In this document: one piece after another, positions 51,141 to 60,572 of the stretch
How the letters are laid out: each line of letters opens with the position of its first letter
Numbering within the stretch: the first letter of the stretch is position 1
Assembly: GCF_900156475.1 (NCBI RefSeq)
Contig: NZ_FTNR01000011.1
Location: 1 to 64,000 of the forward strand
DNA from: Natronorubrum thiooxidans
GTDB lineage: Archaea; Halobacteriota; Halobacteria; Halobacteriales; Natrialbaceae
Length of the DNA: 64,000 nucleotides
Direction: 5' to 3'
Translations under genes and position numbers: made by a program
The notes under the pieces: model-generated
The model's input: the letters and a program-made list of their open reading frames with translations, nothing else
Databases searched by the model: none
Told to the model about the DNA's origin: nothing

Positions 51141-51664
51141 GTGATCGCTACTTCGGAGAAATAGACCTTTATTATCGTTCTGATAGCGCGTTGCACCCCA
51201 TTCGGCCGGTGAAAGTAATCGTTCTCACCCGGATATTCGAGCGTACGCCTGGTGGCTCGGGAGAGACGCGGTCTCGAATCGTTGTTTCGTTGCTCGAAAC
51301 TGTCCGCTGACATTTATGTGTTGAGTATAACTTTCCTGAAATCATCGCTAACTCGAGTGTAAATATAATCGTGTGGTCCCGACAGAAGCGATAGCCGACG
51401 GATCCAGACCACAGCGGCGATCGCTCACTGATTCGAAACGACCGCAGTCGCGAAATGGCGTCGACTCGAGGCGATGCGGCCGAGAAACAGGACTGATCGC
51501 CGCTACCGGATTCGCGTGCGGCCACCACCGACTGTGATCATCCGCCGCACTCTCGCCGAATGCCCGCCGTGAAACCACCGGTACTGCACTCGGAGGCTGC
51601 CGGCGTGGTACTGCAGCCGGCGCTGTGAGTCGATGGATATCCGCGCAGACACCACCCACAACAC
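51141..51664. other. Gene-free stretch
   Basis: Contains the promoter for the minus-strand deacylase (ataataaaggtc near 51168 on the minus strand) and that of the next gene. ORFs here are Arg/Ser-rich shadows. The gttttgctcgaaactgtccgc region shows no RNA signature. Confidence 0.45.
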
Positions 51665-52267
51665 ATGACATTCGAACCAGCAACTCGAGCAACGCGATGG
51701 ACCGTACTCGCCGCAGTGATGATCGTGTCGATGGTCGCTCTATCGACAGTCGCTGCGGGCGCAGCAACTGCGGCCGCTGCAGACGATGGAGGTGCTGATT
51801 CCGACCTCGAAATGACGGTCGATGCACCGAATTCGATCACAACAACTGAATCGGCCACGTTCGACGTCACCGTGACCACGTCCGATGGCGAGCCAGCCAC
51901 GACTGACGTCGTTTTCGAGATCAGTGGTGAGGAGGTCCAGGAGGAACTCACTGCCAGCACCGACGACACGGGTGCAGTCACCTTCACTGCTGAAGGGATT
52001 GCCCTCTCTGAAGGCGACTACGAGTGGACAGTCACCGCCGGTGGTGAGATCCGTTCAGGGACCCTCACTGTCACCGATACCGCGGACGACGGCGCTGCTG
52101 ACGACGACACCGAAGCCGCTGACAACGACACTGCTGAGAACGACACCGAAGCTGCTGACAACGACAGCGAGACCAAAGAGGATGAACCGGTGCCCGGTTT
52201 CGGCATCGGTGGTGCGCTCTCTGCCTTGCTCGCAGGAACGTTGCTGTTAGTCCGTCGGCGTAGCTAA
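51665..52267 (+). CDS. Secreted PGF-CTERM protein
   Basis: 200 residues. A signal-peptide hydrophobic core (~12-37) follows a basic start. One bacterial-Ig-like beta domain covers ~48-130 (FDVTVTTSDGEPATTDVVFE). A linker of DDDTEAADNDT repeats (~133-170) leads to EPVPGFGIGGALSALLAGTL and RRR. This is a PGF-CTERM sorting signal for archaeosortase ArtA, giving a lipid-anchored surface protein. Asn-rich linker Asn-Asp-Thr/Ser repeats could be N-glycosylated. Stands alone. Confidence 0.85.
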   Translation: MTFEPATRATRWTVLAAVMIVSMVALSTVAAGAATAAAADDGGADSDLEMTVDAPNSITTTESATFDVTVTTSDGEPATTDVVFEISGEEVQEELTASTDDTGAVTFTAEGIALSEGDYEWTVTAGGEIRSGTLTVTDTADDGAADDDTEAADNDTAENDTEAADNDSETKEDEPVPGFGIGGALSALLAGTLLLVRRRS

Positions 52268-52446
52268 GCACGACTGACCGACGTGTGACTTCTTTTGTCC
52301 GTCGGAATCTCGCTTTTCGACGGTGCCGTTGCAAGTGAGTACCGCGGAAACGCCACAAACCCCGCGAGCGCTGGTGTCCCATGGCCGACGACCTGCGTGC
52401 TCAGATAGTAGCCAATGCTGTTGAAGGCAAACATATCTGAAAGCTT

Positions 52447-52653
52447 ATGCCATGGCTCTCAGTTTCGACAGCCATGCAACAGTACCGGCCACAACCGACA
52501 CCACCAGGACAGCCCAACAACTGTCTTGGCTGTGGCACCGAGATCGACGGCGACGCGGTGGAAGGGATCTGGGTAGAATGTGAGCACTGGCAGGCACCGA
52601 ACACGTACGAACTGCACTGTCTCTCGTGTTGTATTGATCAGCTGAATGAGTAG
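52447..52653 (+). CDS. Small zinc-finger protein
   Basis: 59 to 68 residues, either from ATG 52447 (MPWLSVSTAMQQYRPQPTPP) or ATG 52474 (MQQYRPQ). Two Cys pairs, NNCLGCGTEI and LHCLSCCIDQ, with CEHW in between, form a zinc-ribbon-like fold. Pro- and Gln-rich before the finger. Many haloarchaea carry such single-domain CPxCG-like zinc fingers, which affect stress or motility in the few cases tested. Short but composition and the Cys spacing are protein-like. Confidence 0.65.
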   Translation: MPWLSVSTAMQQYRPQPTPPGQPNNCLGCGTEIDGDAVEGIWVECEHWQAPNTYELHCLSCCIDQLNE

Positions 52654-53005
52654 GTGACCCAACTGGCCATCGCCGCCTGGGCCGATGTGATCACACTCCT
52701 TCCGTGTGCTGTCGCGCCTTGATTGGCGACCAGGTGAGTGTATTGATCGGCCAGACAGTCACTATAATGCTCAATTGGGCTGCTGTTCTATTTGTAGGAC
52801 GATTTGAACGGCGTGGTCTCCGCCTGCTGCCCGTCGGTTTCTGTGCCGACACCTCGGTGAAAATAGCGGCCCAAAACAGTCACCTTCGTAGAGAGTTCGG
52901 ACGATCGGGAAGGCTCCCTCGAGAGAGAAGGGATTCGATGAATCTCTCACAGCCAGCGACCGGCGGTGCATACTGAAGGGGACGGCGCTGGTGGCTCGAG
53001 TTAGT
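52654..53005. other. Gene-free stretch
   Basis: Stretch between the small zinc-finger gene and the CARDB-like exported protein gene at 53006. A TATA-like cactataat occurs near 52763, too far from the next ATG to be its only promoter. No other feature recognised. Confidence 0.4.
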
Positions 53006-54133
53006 ATGGATGGAACCAATTGGTCGCGTCTCGGCCGCCGACCGTATCTCTTCGGGGCCACACTGGGTATCGGCACACTCGTTGCGGGCCGCGGATATGG
53101 TGGCGGGGATGAGACGACCACAGACTCGGCTGGACAGGAAACCGACACGCCGGCCGAGCAGGCGGAGAGCAAGGCCGACACGACTGTAGACCAGACTGGG
53201 GGCGAAGACGAGACGACAGCAGACACGGACCGAGAGGAAGCGACCGGTGACGTGTCGCTCCGGATTACGGCGACGAACGCGCCCGTTACGGGTGGTGACA
53301 TACTCGAGATAACCGCCGAAGTCGAGAACACGAGTGAGACGGTGAGCCGCCCAGCGATCGACTCCCTCGTCGATGGCGAGCGGCAATCGACGATCACGAC
53401 GACGGTCGCACCCGGGGAGACGAAGCCACTCGAGATCGGGAGCGTTCGGCCCGCTCCCGTGGCAGATACCGATACCGTCACGGTTCGACTCGAGAGCGAG
53501 ACGGCGATGGCCGAACACACGGCCGACGTGCTCGCTTCCGATGAGGTGGCCGCCGCGCAGACGCCCGCCCGCGAAATCACTGTGCGGCCGGACACAGCGG
53601 TCCTGTTCGACCTCACCGCCGACGCACTCGGTGCGTACGGTGGCAGGACACACTGGTTCGTCGACGGCGCGTACGCGGGACACGCACAGGGTCCCTGGCA
53701 CACCGCCTACTACAGCCACCAGGGGGCCGAGTACTGGCGGCACACCTTCGATACGGCAGGCACCTACGAGGTGACGGCCGCCGTCGACGGCGACGAGGGA
53801 ATCACGCGAGCGGCGTGGACGGTCCACGTGACTCCGACTGGGACTGCCGCGCCGACGATCGATGGAAAACGGCCGGCCGCCGACTCGCTTGCGGCCGGTC
53901 GCAACGGGGACCTCGAGTTCGAACTGGACGTCACCCATCTCGACGGGGACCTCGAGCGCGTAGTCTGGTGGCTCGGGCATGTGGATCGCCTGCTCGGTGT
54001 GAGCGACGTCAGCGGGGCCGCCGACACCGCAGCGCTGACGCTCGAGGGCGGCTGTCACGGCTGTCCGATCATCGCCTGGGTGATCAGCACGGACGGGACG
54101 ATCGCCGAAGAACAGGTGTGGTTGCTCGAGTGA
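53006..54133 (+). CDS. Exported Ig/PKD-like haloarchaeal protein
   Basis: 375 residues starting MDGTNWSRLGRRPYLFGATL. The N terminus has a degenerate Tat-like signal (GRRPYLFGATLGIGTLVAG) without a clear lipobox Cys. An acidic Thr/Glu linker (~30-75) leads to a CARDB-like domain (~80-185, LRITATNAPVTGGDILEITA), then a domain with WFVDGAYAGHAQGPWHTAYY, a His- and Trp-rich stretch, a PKD-like strand (EYWRHTFDTAGTYEVTAAVD), and a Cys-containing C-terminal end (GGCHGCPIIAWVIS). No catalytic motif recognised. Single gene. Confidence 0.7.
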   Translation: MDGTNWSRLGRRPYLFGATLGIGTLVAGRGYGGGDETTTDSAGQETDTPAEQAESKADTTVDQTGGEDETTADTDREEATGDVSLRITATNAPVTGGDILEITAEVENTSETVSRPAIDSLVDGERQSTITTTVAPGETKPLEIGSVRPAPVADTDTVTVRLESETAMAEHTADVLASDEVAAAQTPAREITVRPDTAVLFDLTADALGAYGGRTHWFVDGAYAGHAQGPWHTAYYSHQGAEYWRHTFDTAGTYEVTAAVDGDEGITRAAWTVHVTPTGTAAPTIDGKRPAADSLAAGRNGDLEFELDVTHLDGDLERVVWWLGHVDRLLGVSDVSGAADTAALTLEGGCHGCPIIAWVISTDGTIAEEQVWLLE

Positions 54134-54273
54134 CCAGCGGTGTGGCCGACGGGTCACGGACGGCACTGGCGGCGAGACACTATGCCTGACTGGCTGGTCG
54201 TCGGGCACACCCAGATCGATAGGCGAGAAGAGATCGGCGTACGAGTCGCATGGCCGTGGGCGAGACGGCTGTC

Positions 54274-54756
54274 TCAGTCGTCGATGGCGGTGCGAACCAG
54301 CGGATACCACGCGCCGAGAACGGTGCCGTAGCCGATAAACGCCAGCAGACTCGCGCCGTGTTGGTACGGCAGTGGCAGGTGCCCGCCGGTGGCCCCTATC
54401 CAGAGTGGCAGCCCGTATGCGACGATGACAAGCCAGCAGACAGTGCCGTAGGCGATTCCGAAACACCCGCCGAGAAACGGCGACCGGAGCGCGGCCGTAA
54501 GCGGCACCGGAGCGTATCGATGGTTCGCGATGCGTGTCAACCCCGCGACGAACACCACCGCGCCGACAAGGCCGTGGATGATGACGAGCAGCCAGTCGTG
54601 GCCCTCGAGGCCATACAGCGTCGCGACGGCCTCGAGGTGTCCGGTTGCGGCCAACACGCCGCCGAACGAGACACTGGCGAACAGCCCGGCGACGATAGCG
54701 CCAGCGATCGTCCCGCCGGACAGAGACTCATATTTTCGTGACCGTCTGTACGACAT
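54274..54756 (-). CDS. Four-helix membrane protein
   Basis: 160 residues starting MSYRRSRKYESLSGGTIAGA. Four hydrophobic helices: ~17-38, ~52-75, ~92-115 and ~132-152. Conserved turns include ATLYGLEGHDWLLVIIHGLV, containing His and Gly. It resembles polytopic haloarchaeal proteins of the DUF6789-like type; no function known. The ATG at 54756 is behind an AT-rich region with tatattat near 54815-54830 on the minus strand as a possible promoter. The longer open frame upstream is not coding in character. Confidence 0.65.
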   Translation of the reverse strand: MSYRRSRKYESLSGGTIAGAIVAGLFASVSFGGVLAATGHLEAVATLYGLEGHDWLLVIIHGLVGAVVFVAGLTRIANHRYAPVPLTAALRSPFLGGCFGIAYGTVCWLVIVAYGLPLWIGATGGHLPLPYQHGASLLAFIGYGTVLGAWYPLVRTAIDD

Positions 54757-55262
54757 AACTATCCGATTTGACCGCCTGTACAAATAACTAGTTACATGCT
54801 TATGAAAATGAATGGATATAATATATGATCGCCGCCAGCCAAATCGTCGAGCAGGCTTGACGGCACTCGGCCGACACCCCATCCACGACGCGCCGTAGCG
54901 GCCGCAGAACTCGGTTTGTGTATCCAGCAGTTCGAAGGGTGATGGCTGGCTGTGGGCCATCATCGCCGGATCACGTGTCGAATGTTGTCCGTCGAGTCGG
55001 TCGGCTGGGTGGTTCACCGGGCGTCCGCGAGGGACTCGCGTTACGCCACAGTGCTATCGAAGTGGCACCGATACGCTGGAGTCGGACCCGGGTTCGGTCG
55101 GATCGGTACGCGACGTGACGGGCCCGAGAGGACGTGTTTTCGGCGACCCGATGCCGCTCGTCTCGAGGAGACGTCTAAATCGGACGCGACAGCCCTAATT
55201 TGTGCCCTCTCGGTTGCGGCGGTGGGAGCGGTGCTCTCCGGGTGGCGACTCGGGCGACGTGG
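54757..55262. other. Gene-free stretch, AT-rich at its left end
   Basis: The left ~80 bases (54757-54835) are AT-rich and hold the promoter of the preceding minus-strand gene. The remainder is GC-rich but without a supported frame. No tRNA or IS was recognised. Confidence 0.4.
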
Positions 55263-55598
55263 TTAGTATGGCTCACTACTCCGACCCGAGAGTGCGTAGA
55301 GGTCGACCACACTGAGGATGATGACCGTGAGCGGGAAGGCCATGTCCGCGAAGGTGGTGTGCTCGAGTCGAAGGGCGGTGACGATGATCGGTTCGGTGAG
55401 CGACCCGTCGGTGAGGAGCGTGCCGGAGCTGAGAAAGACGAGCGCCACACCGCACAGTGCGGCCCAGCTGAGGCCGCGTTTCCACTCTCGAGCGTAGAGG
55501 TGGCCAGTGCCCGGGAAGCAGACGGTCAGGAGGTACGCCGGCCACGTTTTGAGACGCGCGCGGCGGGTCGGGCGTCTCGTTGCGGATCGCGTCGACAT
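55263..55598 (-). CDS. Small haloarchaeal membrane protein, DUF5683-like
   Basis: 111 residues starting MSTRSATRRPTRRARLKTWP. Basic N terminus then three hydrophobic helices (~20-35, ~44-64, ~85-105). The motif FPGTGHLYAREWKRGLSWAA is like the PGxGHxYxRxWxRGL element of DUF5683/TM2-like proteins. Function unknown. Start chosen for the natural basic N terminus; no clear ribosome-binding site. Confidence 0.6.
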   Translation of the reverse strand: MSTRSATRRPTRRARLKTWPAYLLTVCFPGTGHLYAREWKRGLSWAALCGVALVFLSSGTLLTDGSLTEPIIVTALRLEHTTFADMAFPLTVIILSVVDLYALSGRSSEPY

Positions 55599-56445
55599 GG
55601 GTTATCGCCTCCGGTGGTCCGTCGGTCGGTGTCCGAGACGGGGGTGGTTGTTGGTCGGTAACAGCTCCATAGCAGGTGTGTCCACGATCTCCTTCAAGAA
55701 TGTCAGTCAGACGATCGTCGGACATCGCAGTCGTGGCTCGTGCTCTTTCAGTTGTGCGCTCTACGGGCCCTGTTCCGCCCATGTCGCTGTTCGTGGCTGT
55801 CAGCTCGCCGGTATCGCATCGGATCGGGGTCCCGTGCATGACTGTCTTGGGCGTACCGCTGAGTTCGATGCCTTCGCCGGCAACAGCCGCTATCGGTTCA
55901 GACGGGGGCGCGAGACAGTCTCAGTTGCGTCGTCCCCGTACTCGTGAGTGGCTGTGTCCTCGTGTGCGATCATCCGCTTCTCGAGAGCACCATCGACGAC
56001 TACCCTGTGACTGTCGGTCGGTTCGTCCTTGAGTTACGACGGGTGCGTGAGTCGTTGATTGGCTTGGCTCAGCTGACGCCCCGGTGAATGGGGTCTGGAG
56101 ACGGTGTTGTTGGTCGTAGCCTGGGCTCTGCCGGTGTGACACTGTGATCGGATACGACCCCGTTCGGGTAGGGTCTCGGGCCGGTGTTGTCACCTAGAGT
56201 CCGTATAATACACCGATATGATCAGTGATATCGATTTACCGTGTGAAGATAATGTTCTGCTGTGGTGACGATCGGCAAACGGAGCGGATCGACAGCACAC
56301 CGACGCGCCAGCATCGTCGACCGGCTCTCAGAACCGGAACCTGTCGACTGGCTGTGTGTCGATTACCATCGGTTGTATGATTGTAGCAGCCACTGAAACT
56401 GTCTCAAAATCTTTAATAGATACTGTTACAGAAAAGACTTGTTGA
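55599..56445. other. Longest gene-free stretch, with a near-palindrome
   Basis: No frame on either strand has acidic coding character. gatatgatcagtgatatc near 56216-56233 is an imperfect palindrome that may bind a regulator. tttaatag (56412-56419) is the TATA box of the sugar-transferase gene, centred 30 bases before its ATG. Decayed gene DNA is possible but not demonstrable. Confidence 0.45.
56412..56419 (+). promoter_or_regulatory. TATA box of the polysaccharide cluster
   Basis: tttaatag centred 30 bases before ATG 56446; predicted leaderless transcript from near 56443, the likely first gene of the cluster. Confidence 0.5.
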
Positions 56446-57858
56446 ATGTTCTTTGGATGGACGTATCGCGGCGTGGCGGCTGTGGGCGTGGTGGCCCTCT
56501 CAGTTCTCACTGCCAGTGTTGCACTCTTCGCCGTCGGGCCGGAGCCGCTTGCGATTACGAACGGACAATCGGCAGTGGTCTCGGTGGTGCTCGTCGGTGC
56601 CATCATGGGGGCCGCGCTTACACCGCTGTACTCGCCCCGGCCGCGCCCGGTACTGACAGTCCTTCGACAGACCGGCGTTCAGGTCGGGATCGGCTGTCTT
56701 TCCCTGCTCTCGCTCGGGGCCCTCGGCATTGGGGCCGTTCCGTCACCGGCGACGGTGGTCGCGATCGGGGCTGGTCTCGCGCTCGTACTCCCGGTCTGGT
56801 TCTGGGCGTGTCGCCGGCGTCGCGAGCCCCAGCGCGTGGTCGTCGTCGGCGACGATCCCTCGCTGCTCGAGTCGACGATCCGAGCGCTGCCCGTTCCGGC
56901 GCTTGGCTTCCTCTCGCCGGCACTGGTCACCGAGGACGAGGAGGTCGTCCTCTCCGGTCCGAGTGAGGTACGTGAGCCGCCGGTGGTCGACGAGGGCGAG
57001 CGGACGGTTGCGACCGACGGTGGGATGGTCGAATCACTCGCCGGCGTCGACCGCCTCAGCGGGCTCTCACGACTCGAGCACGTCCTTCGTGAACGTGACG
57101 TCGATACCGTGGCGCTCGCGTTTCGCCAGGGTGACCGCGAGGAGTGTTTCGGCGTGTTGCGGGTGTGTCACGAGTATGGGGTGGATGTGCTCGCCCATGA
57201 GTCACTTAGCGAGAAACTGCTCGCCGGACCGTCGGTCGGTGACGAGCTGGTAACGGTTGACCTCGAGCCGTGGCCGTGGTACAGTCGGCTGGCCAAGCGG
57301 GCGTTCGACCTCGCGTTCGCGACGGTTGGGTTGCTCGTGCTGGCTCCGCTGATCATCGTGATCTCGGTCGCGATCAAACTCGACTCGCCCGGGCCGGTCC
57401 TCTACGGTCAGCGGCGGACGGCGGAGCTGGGGGCGACGTTTCCCGTCTGGAAGTTCCGCTCGATGCTCCCCGAAAGCGAGGACGCCCGTCCCGGAGATGC
57501 CGACGATCGGATCACGCGTGTGGGGCGGGTGCTCCGGAAGACCCACATGGACGAGATTCCGCAACTGATCACGATTCTCGTCGGCGATATGAGCGTCGTC
57601 GGGCCGCGGGCGGCCTGGACCGACGAAGAGAAGGTGTTGATGGCCGAGGTCGATGGCTGGTCACGACGGTGGACTATCACGCCCGGATTGACGGGGTTAG
57701 CCCAAATTCGCGGTATCGATAGTACGGACGGCCAAGGGAAACTCGAGTGCGATCTCGAGTACATTCAGTGCCGGTCGTTGCTGTTCGACCTGCGGATCGT
57801 GCTGACCCAGATTTGGTTCGTCCTCCGTGACGTTGGCCAATTAATTGCTCCCAGATAA
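56446..57858 (+). CDS. Polyprenyl-phosphate glycosyl-1-phosphate transferase (WbaP-like)
   Basis: 470 residues. N-terminal half: four membrane helices (~5-95), then a CoA-binding-like/DNA-free Rossmann-like region (~125-265). C-terminal domain is the bacterial sugar transferase: a reentrant helix in LAKRAFDLAFATVGLLVLAP, then LYGQRRTAELGATFPVWKFR and SMLPESEDARPGDADDRITR, with the catalytic DE pair in THMDEIPQLI. It transfers a sugar-1-phosphate from a UDP-sugar to a lipid phosphate to start polysaccharide or glycan assembly. Overlaps the next gene's region by a few bases; ATG of the dehydrogenase is 20 bases after the stop. Confidence 0.9.
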   Translation: MFFGWTYRGVAAVGVVALSVLTASVALFAVGPEPLAITNGQSAVVSVVLVGAIMGAALTPLYSPRPRPVLTVLRQTGVQVGIGCLSLLSLGALGIGAVPSPATVVAIGAGLALVLPVWFWACRRRREPQRVVVVGDDPSLLESTIRALPVPALGFLSPALVTEDEEVVLSGPSEVREPPVVDEGERTVATDGGMVESLAGVDRLSGLSRLEHVLRERDVDTVALAFRQGDREECFGVLRVCHEYGVDVLAHESLSEKLLAGPSVGDELVTVDLEPWPWYSRLAKRAFDLAFATVGLLVLAPLIIVISVAIKLDSPGPVLYGQRRTAELGATFPVWKFRSMLPESEDARPGDADDRITRVGRVLRKTHMDEIPQLITILVGDMSVVGPRAAWTDEEKVLMAEVDGWSRRWTITPGLTGLAQIRGIDSTDGQGKLECDLEYIQCRSLLFDLRIVLTQIWFVLRDVGQLIAPR

Positions 57859-57877
57859 CAGACTTAATGAACTAAAA

Positions 57878-59161
57878 ATGACTTATACGACAACAGATAC
57901 GACAGTTGGCATCGTTGGACTCGGATACGTCGGCCTTCCGCTTGCGTTGGCGATGACCGACGCCGGGTACGAGGTCATCGGCGTTGACGTCGACCCCGAA
58001 AAAGTGCGCATGCTCGAAGACGGCGAATCTTATGTTAGCGATGTCTCGGATCAAGCCGTTACGGGCGCTCTCGATGATGGATTTCAGCCGACGACCGAGT
58101 ATGCAGACCTGAAAGATGTAACGGGTGTTTCTCTCTGTGTTCCGACGCCGCTCCGGAAATCCGGTCAGCCGGATATCTCTTATGTCGTCCAAGCGACCGA
58201 ACGGCTCAGCGAAACACTGCCCAAAGAGTGTACGGTCGTTCTCGAGAGCACGGTGTACCCCCAAGCGACCGAAGAGATCGTCGCTGAGACACTCGCCGAT
58301 AACGGACGGACGATCGGTGAGGATGCCTTCGTTGCGTTCTCCCCGGAGCGAATTGACCCGGGCAACGAACAGTATGGTGTGACAAACATTCCGAAAGTGA
58401 TCGGCGGCGTCACGCCTGCCTGCGGTGACCGTGCTGAAGCCCTCTATGGGCCGGTCTTTGACAAACTCGTCCGTGTAGATAACAGTACTGAGGCCGAGTT
58501 GGTAAAGCTCCTCGAGAACACGTTCCGTGGAATCAACATCGGGCTCATCAACGAACTCGCGATGATCGCCGACCAGTTGGATGCCGATATTTGGAACGTC
58601 GTCGATGCGGCCGCAACGAAACCGTTCGGATTCATGCCGTTTTACCCTGGTCCTGGCCTGGGTGGACACTGTATCCCGGTCGATCCACAGTATCTCTCCT
58701 GGAAGGCCAACCAGCAAGGGATCGAGACGCGGTTTATCGATCTGGCCGATCAGGTTAACCGCGGGATGCCTGAATACGTCGTCAATCGTGTCGTCGACGT
58801 TCTCAATCAGAACGGGACCGCGTCGATTGACGCAAACGTTCTGGTTCTCGGAGTCGCATACAAGGCGGACGTATCAGACACCCGTGAGTCGCCCGCATTG
58901 GACATCATCACGCTGCTCGAGGACCGTGGTGTCTCCGTCGAGTATCACGATCCACATGTGGGTGAGGTTCAGATCGGTGACCAACAGTACACGTCCAAGC
59001 AACTCACGGACGAGGCGCTGGCTGCACAGGACTGTGTCCTCATCACAACGGACCACAGCCAGTTTGCGATTGACCGAATCGTCGAACAGTCCACAGCGGT
59101 GTTCGACACGCGCAACGCAACTGCAGCGTATGCCGACGCTGAACACGTCCACCGGCTGTGA
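57878..59161 (+). CDS. Nucleotide-sugar 6-dehydrogenase (UDP-GlcNAc/ManNAc type)
   Basis: 427 residues starting MTYTTTDTTVGIVGLGYVGL. NAD-binding GLGYVGLP, then FSPERIDPGN..., PKVIGGV, and the catalytic Cys in GLGGHCIPVDP, with a C-terminal GVAYKADVSDTRESPALDII. The ERIDPGN and PKVIGG motifs are those of WbpA/TviB/WecC-type enzymes that oxidise UDP-HexNAc to uronates. With the downstream epimerase it could make UDP-HexNAcA for the glycan. ATG at 57878 gives the standard start; 57845 is a longer frame. Confidence 0.9.
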   Translation: MTYTTTDTTVGIVGLGYVGLPLALAMTDAGYEVIGVDVDPEKVRMLEDGESYVSDVSDQAVTGALDDGFQPTTEYADLKDVTGVSLCVPTPLRKSGQPDISYVVQATERLSETLPKECTVVLESTVYPQATEEIVAETLADNGRTIGEDAFVAFSPERIDPGNEQYGVTNIPKVIGGVTPACGDRAEALYGPVFDKLVRVDNSTEAELVKLLENTFRGINIGLINELAMIADQLDADIWNVVDAAATKPFGFMPFYPGPGLGGHCIPVDPQYLSWKANQQGIETRFIDLADQVNRGMPEYVVNRVVDVLNQNGTASIDANVLVLGVAYKADVSDTRESPALDIITLLEDRGVSVEYHDPHVGEVQIGDQQYTSKQLTDEALAAQDCVLITTDHSQFAIDRIVEQSTAVFDTRNATAAYADAEHVHRL

Positions 59162-59163
59162 TT

Positions 59164-60273
59164 ATGACGGAGACACCGCGTGTCTTTCATCTGATTACCC
59201 GGTTACTCAAAGGCGGCGCAGAAGCGAAGACGATCGCAACCGTCCAGGGGCTCGAGGGTTACGAGTTCACCGTCGGCTACGGTGCTGAAGCTGATCCCGA
59301 TCAGGTTGCGGCACTCGAGCAGGATGGGATTCGGACCCAACGGTTTCGGACGATCCGCCATTACAATCCAGTGACGACCGTTCCGGCCGTGCTGGCTGTC
59401 GCCCGGTACCTCCGAAAACACGAGTTCGACCTCGTCCATACCCACAGTACTGAGGCGGGAATCATCGGTCGGTTCGCTGCGGCACTCGCCGGGACGCCAG
59501 CGGTCGTTCATACCGTGCATGGCGTGCCGTTTGCCGACGACCGGAACGATCTGTTGGAGAGATTTATTCTGGCCTGTGAGCGAGCCGCCGCGCCGCGAAC
59601 CGATCGTATCGTAACGAACGCTGACGCGATCGCCGACGATTATCTGCGACGGGGTATCGGCCAACTCGAGCAGTATACGACCGTCTACAGCGGCATCGAC
59701 CTCGAGCAGTTCCGTGACGTTGAGCCCGCCGTAGACATCGATGGCGACGGTGTTCGTATCCTGATGGTTGGCCGGCTGGCCGACGGAAAAGGGTTCGACG
59801 TCTTGCTCGAGGCCCTCGAGCAACTTCCTGCTGAAGCGGTGTCGGTCTACTTGGTCGGAGATGGTCCACAACGAGCATTCCTCGAACGCGAAATTGCGCG
59901 GCGTGGATTTGAGGAGACTGTGTCGCTGTTAGGGTATCGGTCGGACGTGCCGGCGATCATGGCCGCCTGTGACGTGTTCGTGCTCCCCTCCTATCGCGAG
60001 GGGACGCCGCGTGTTATTACGGAGGCGATGGCCAGCGGCCTCCCCGTTGTCGCGACTGACATTGCTGGTATCCCCGAGCAGGTTGCCGACGGCGACTCCG
60101 GTTATCTGATCCAGCCCGGAGACGAGACGGCGCTTGCCAGCCGCCTCGAGGAGTTAATTGCGTCGCGTGAGCGTCGGCAGGCGTTCGGTGCAGCAGGTCG
60201 GGAACGTGTCACGCGATTCTCGGACGAGCAGATGCTCGCCGATCTCGAAGCGGTGTACCAGGAACTACTTTAG
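59164..60273 (+). CDS. GT4 (GT-B) glycosyltransferase
   Basis: 369 residues starting MTETPRVFHLITRLLKGGAE. Features: KGGAEAKT near the N terminus, HTHSTEAGIIGRFAAAL, HTVHGVPF, a nucleotide-binding loop VGRLADGKGFDVLLEALEQL, and the EX7E region of DVFVLPSYREGTPRVITEAM. These mark a retaining GT4 transferase in the cytoplasm adding a sugar from an NDP-sugar. A GTG start at 59158 overlaps the dehydrogenase stop, but the ATG at 59164 is the likely start. Same operon as the dehydrogenase. Confidence 0.9.
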   Translation: MTETPRVFHLITRLLKGGAEAKTIATVQGLEGYEFTVGYGAEADPDQVAALEQDGIRTQRFRTIRHYNPVTTVPAVLAVARYLRKHEFDLVHTHSTEAGIIGRFAAALAGTPAVVHTVHGVPFADDRNDLLERFILACERAAAPRTDRIVTNADAIADDYLRRGIGQLEQYTTVYSGIDLEQFRDVEPAVDIDGDGVRILMVGRLADGKGFDVLLEALEQLPAEAVSVYLVGDGPQRAFLEREIARRGFEETVSLLGYRSDVPAIMAACDVFVLPSYREGTPRVITEAMASGLPVVATDIAGIPEQVADGDSGYLIQPGDETALASRLEELIASRERRQAFGAAGRERVTRFSDEQMLADLEAVYQELL

Positions 60274-60572
60274 ACGGACATCGCCGAGGAACCCACAACA
60301 GACGTGACAGCAGACGACGGCACAACTGCAGACGAACGTATGACAACGGACCGATCGAAGTCGGTGCCACAGGGCTCGTAGAAATCTGCAACTGGCGTCG
60401 GGAAATCGCTGTCAAAAGATGGGTTGATTACGCGCTGAACAGGGATTGTCGCCGCCACACGGACGCGTTTTACTGCTCGGGAACCACGACTTCTGTCGTT
60501 CTCGCGACCTGGTGAGTTGGTCGTCAGACACAAGCCACATAACTTATATATCTCCGATTAAGACTCAGGGTT
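60274..60572. promoter_or_regulatory. Intergenic region with promoter of the epimerase gene
   Basis: cttatata at 60543-60550 is centred 26 bases before ATG 60573, a leaderless promoter. The rest is GC-rich and without a supported gene. Confidence 0.5.

Noticed and set aside
55276-55839. 187-codon minus-strand frame overlapping the small membrane-protein gene
   Set aside because: Its 3' half is a shadow of the gene at 55263 and no part shows recognisable domains.
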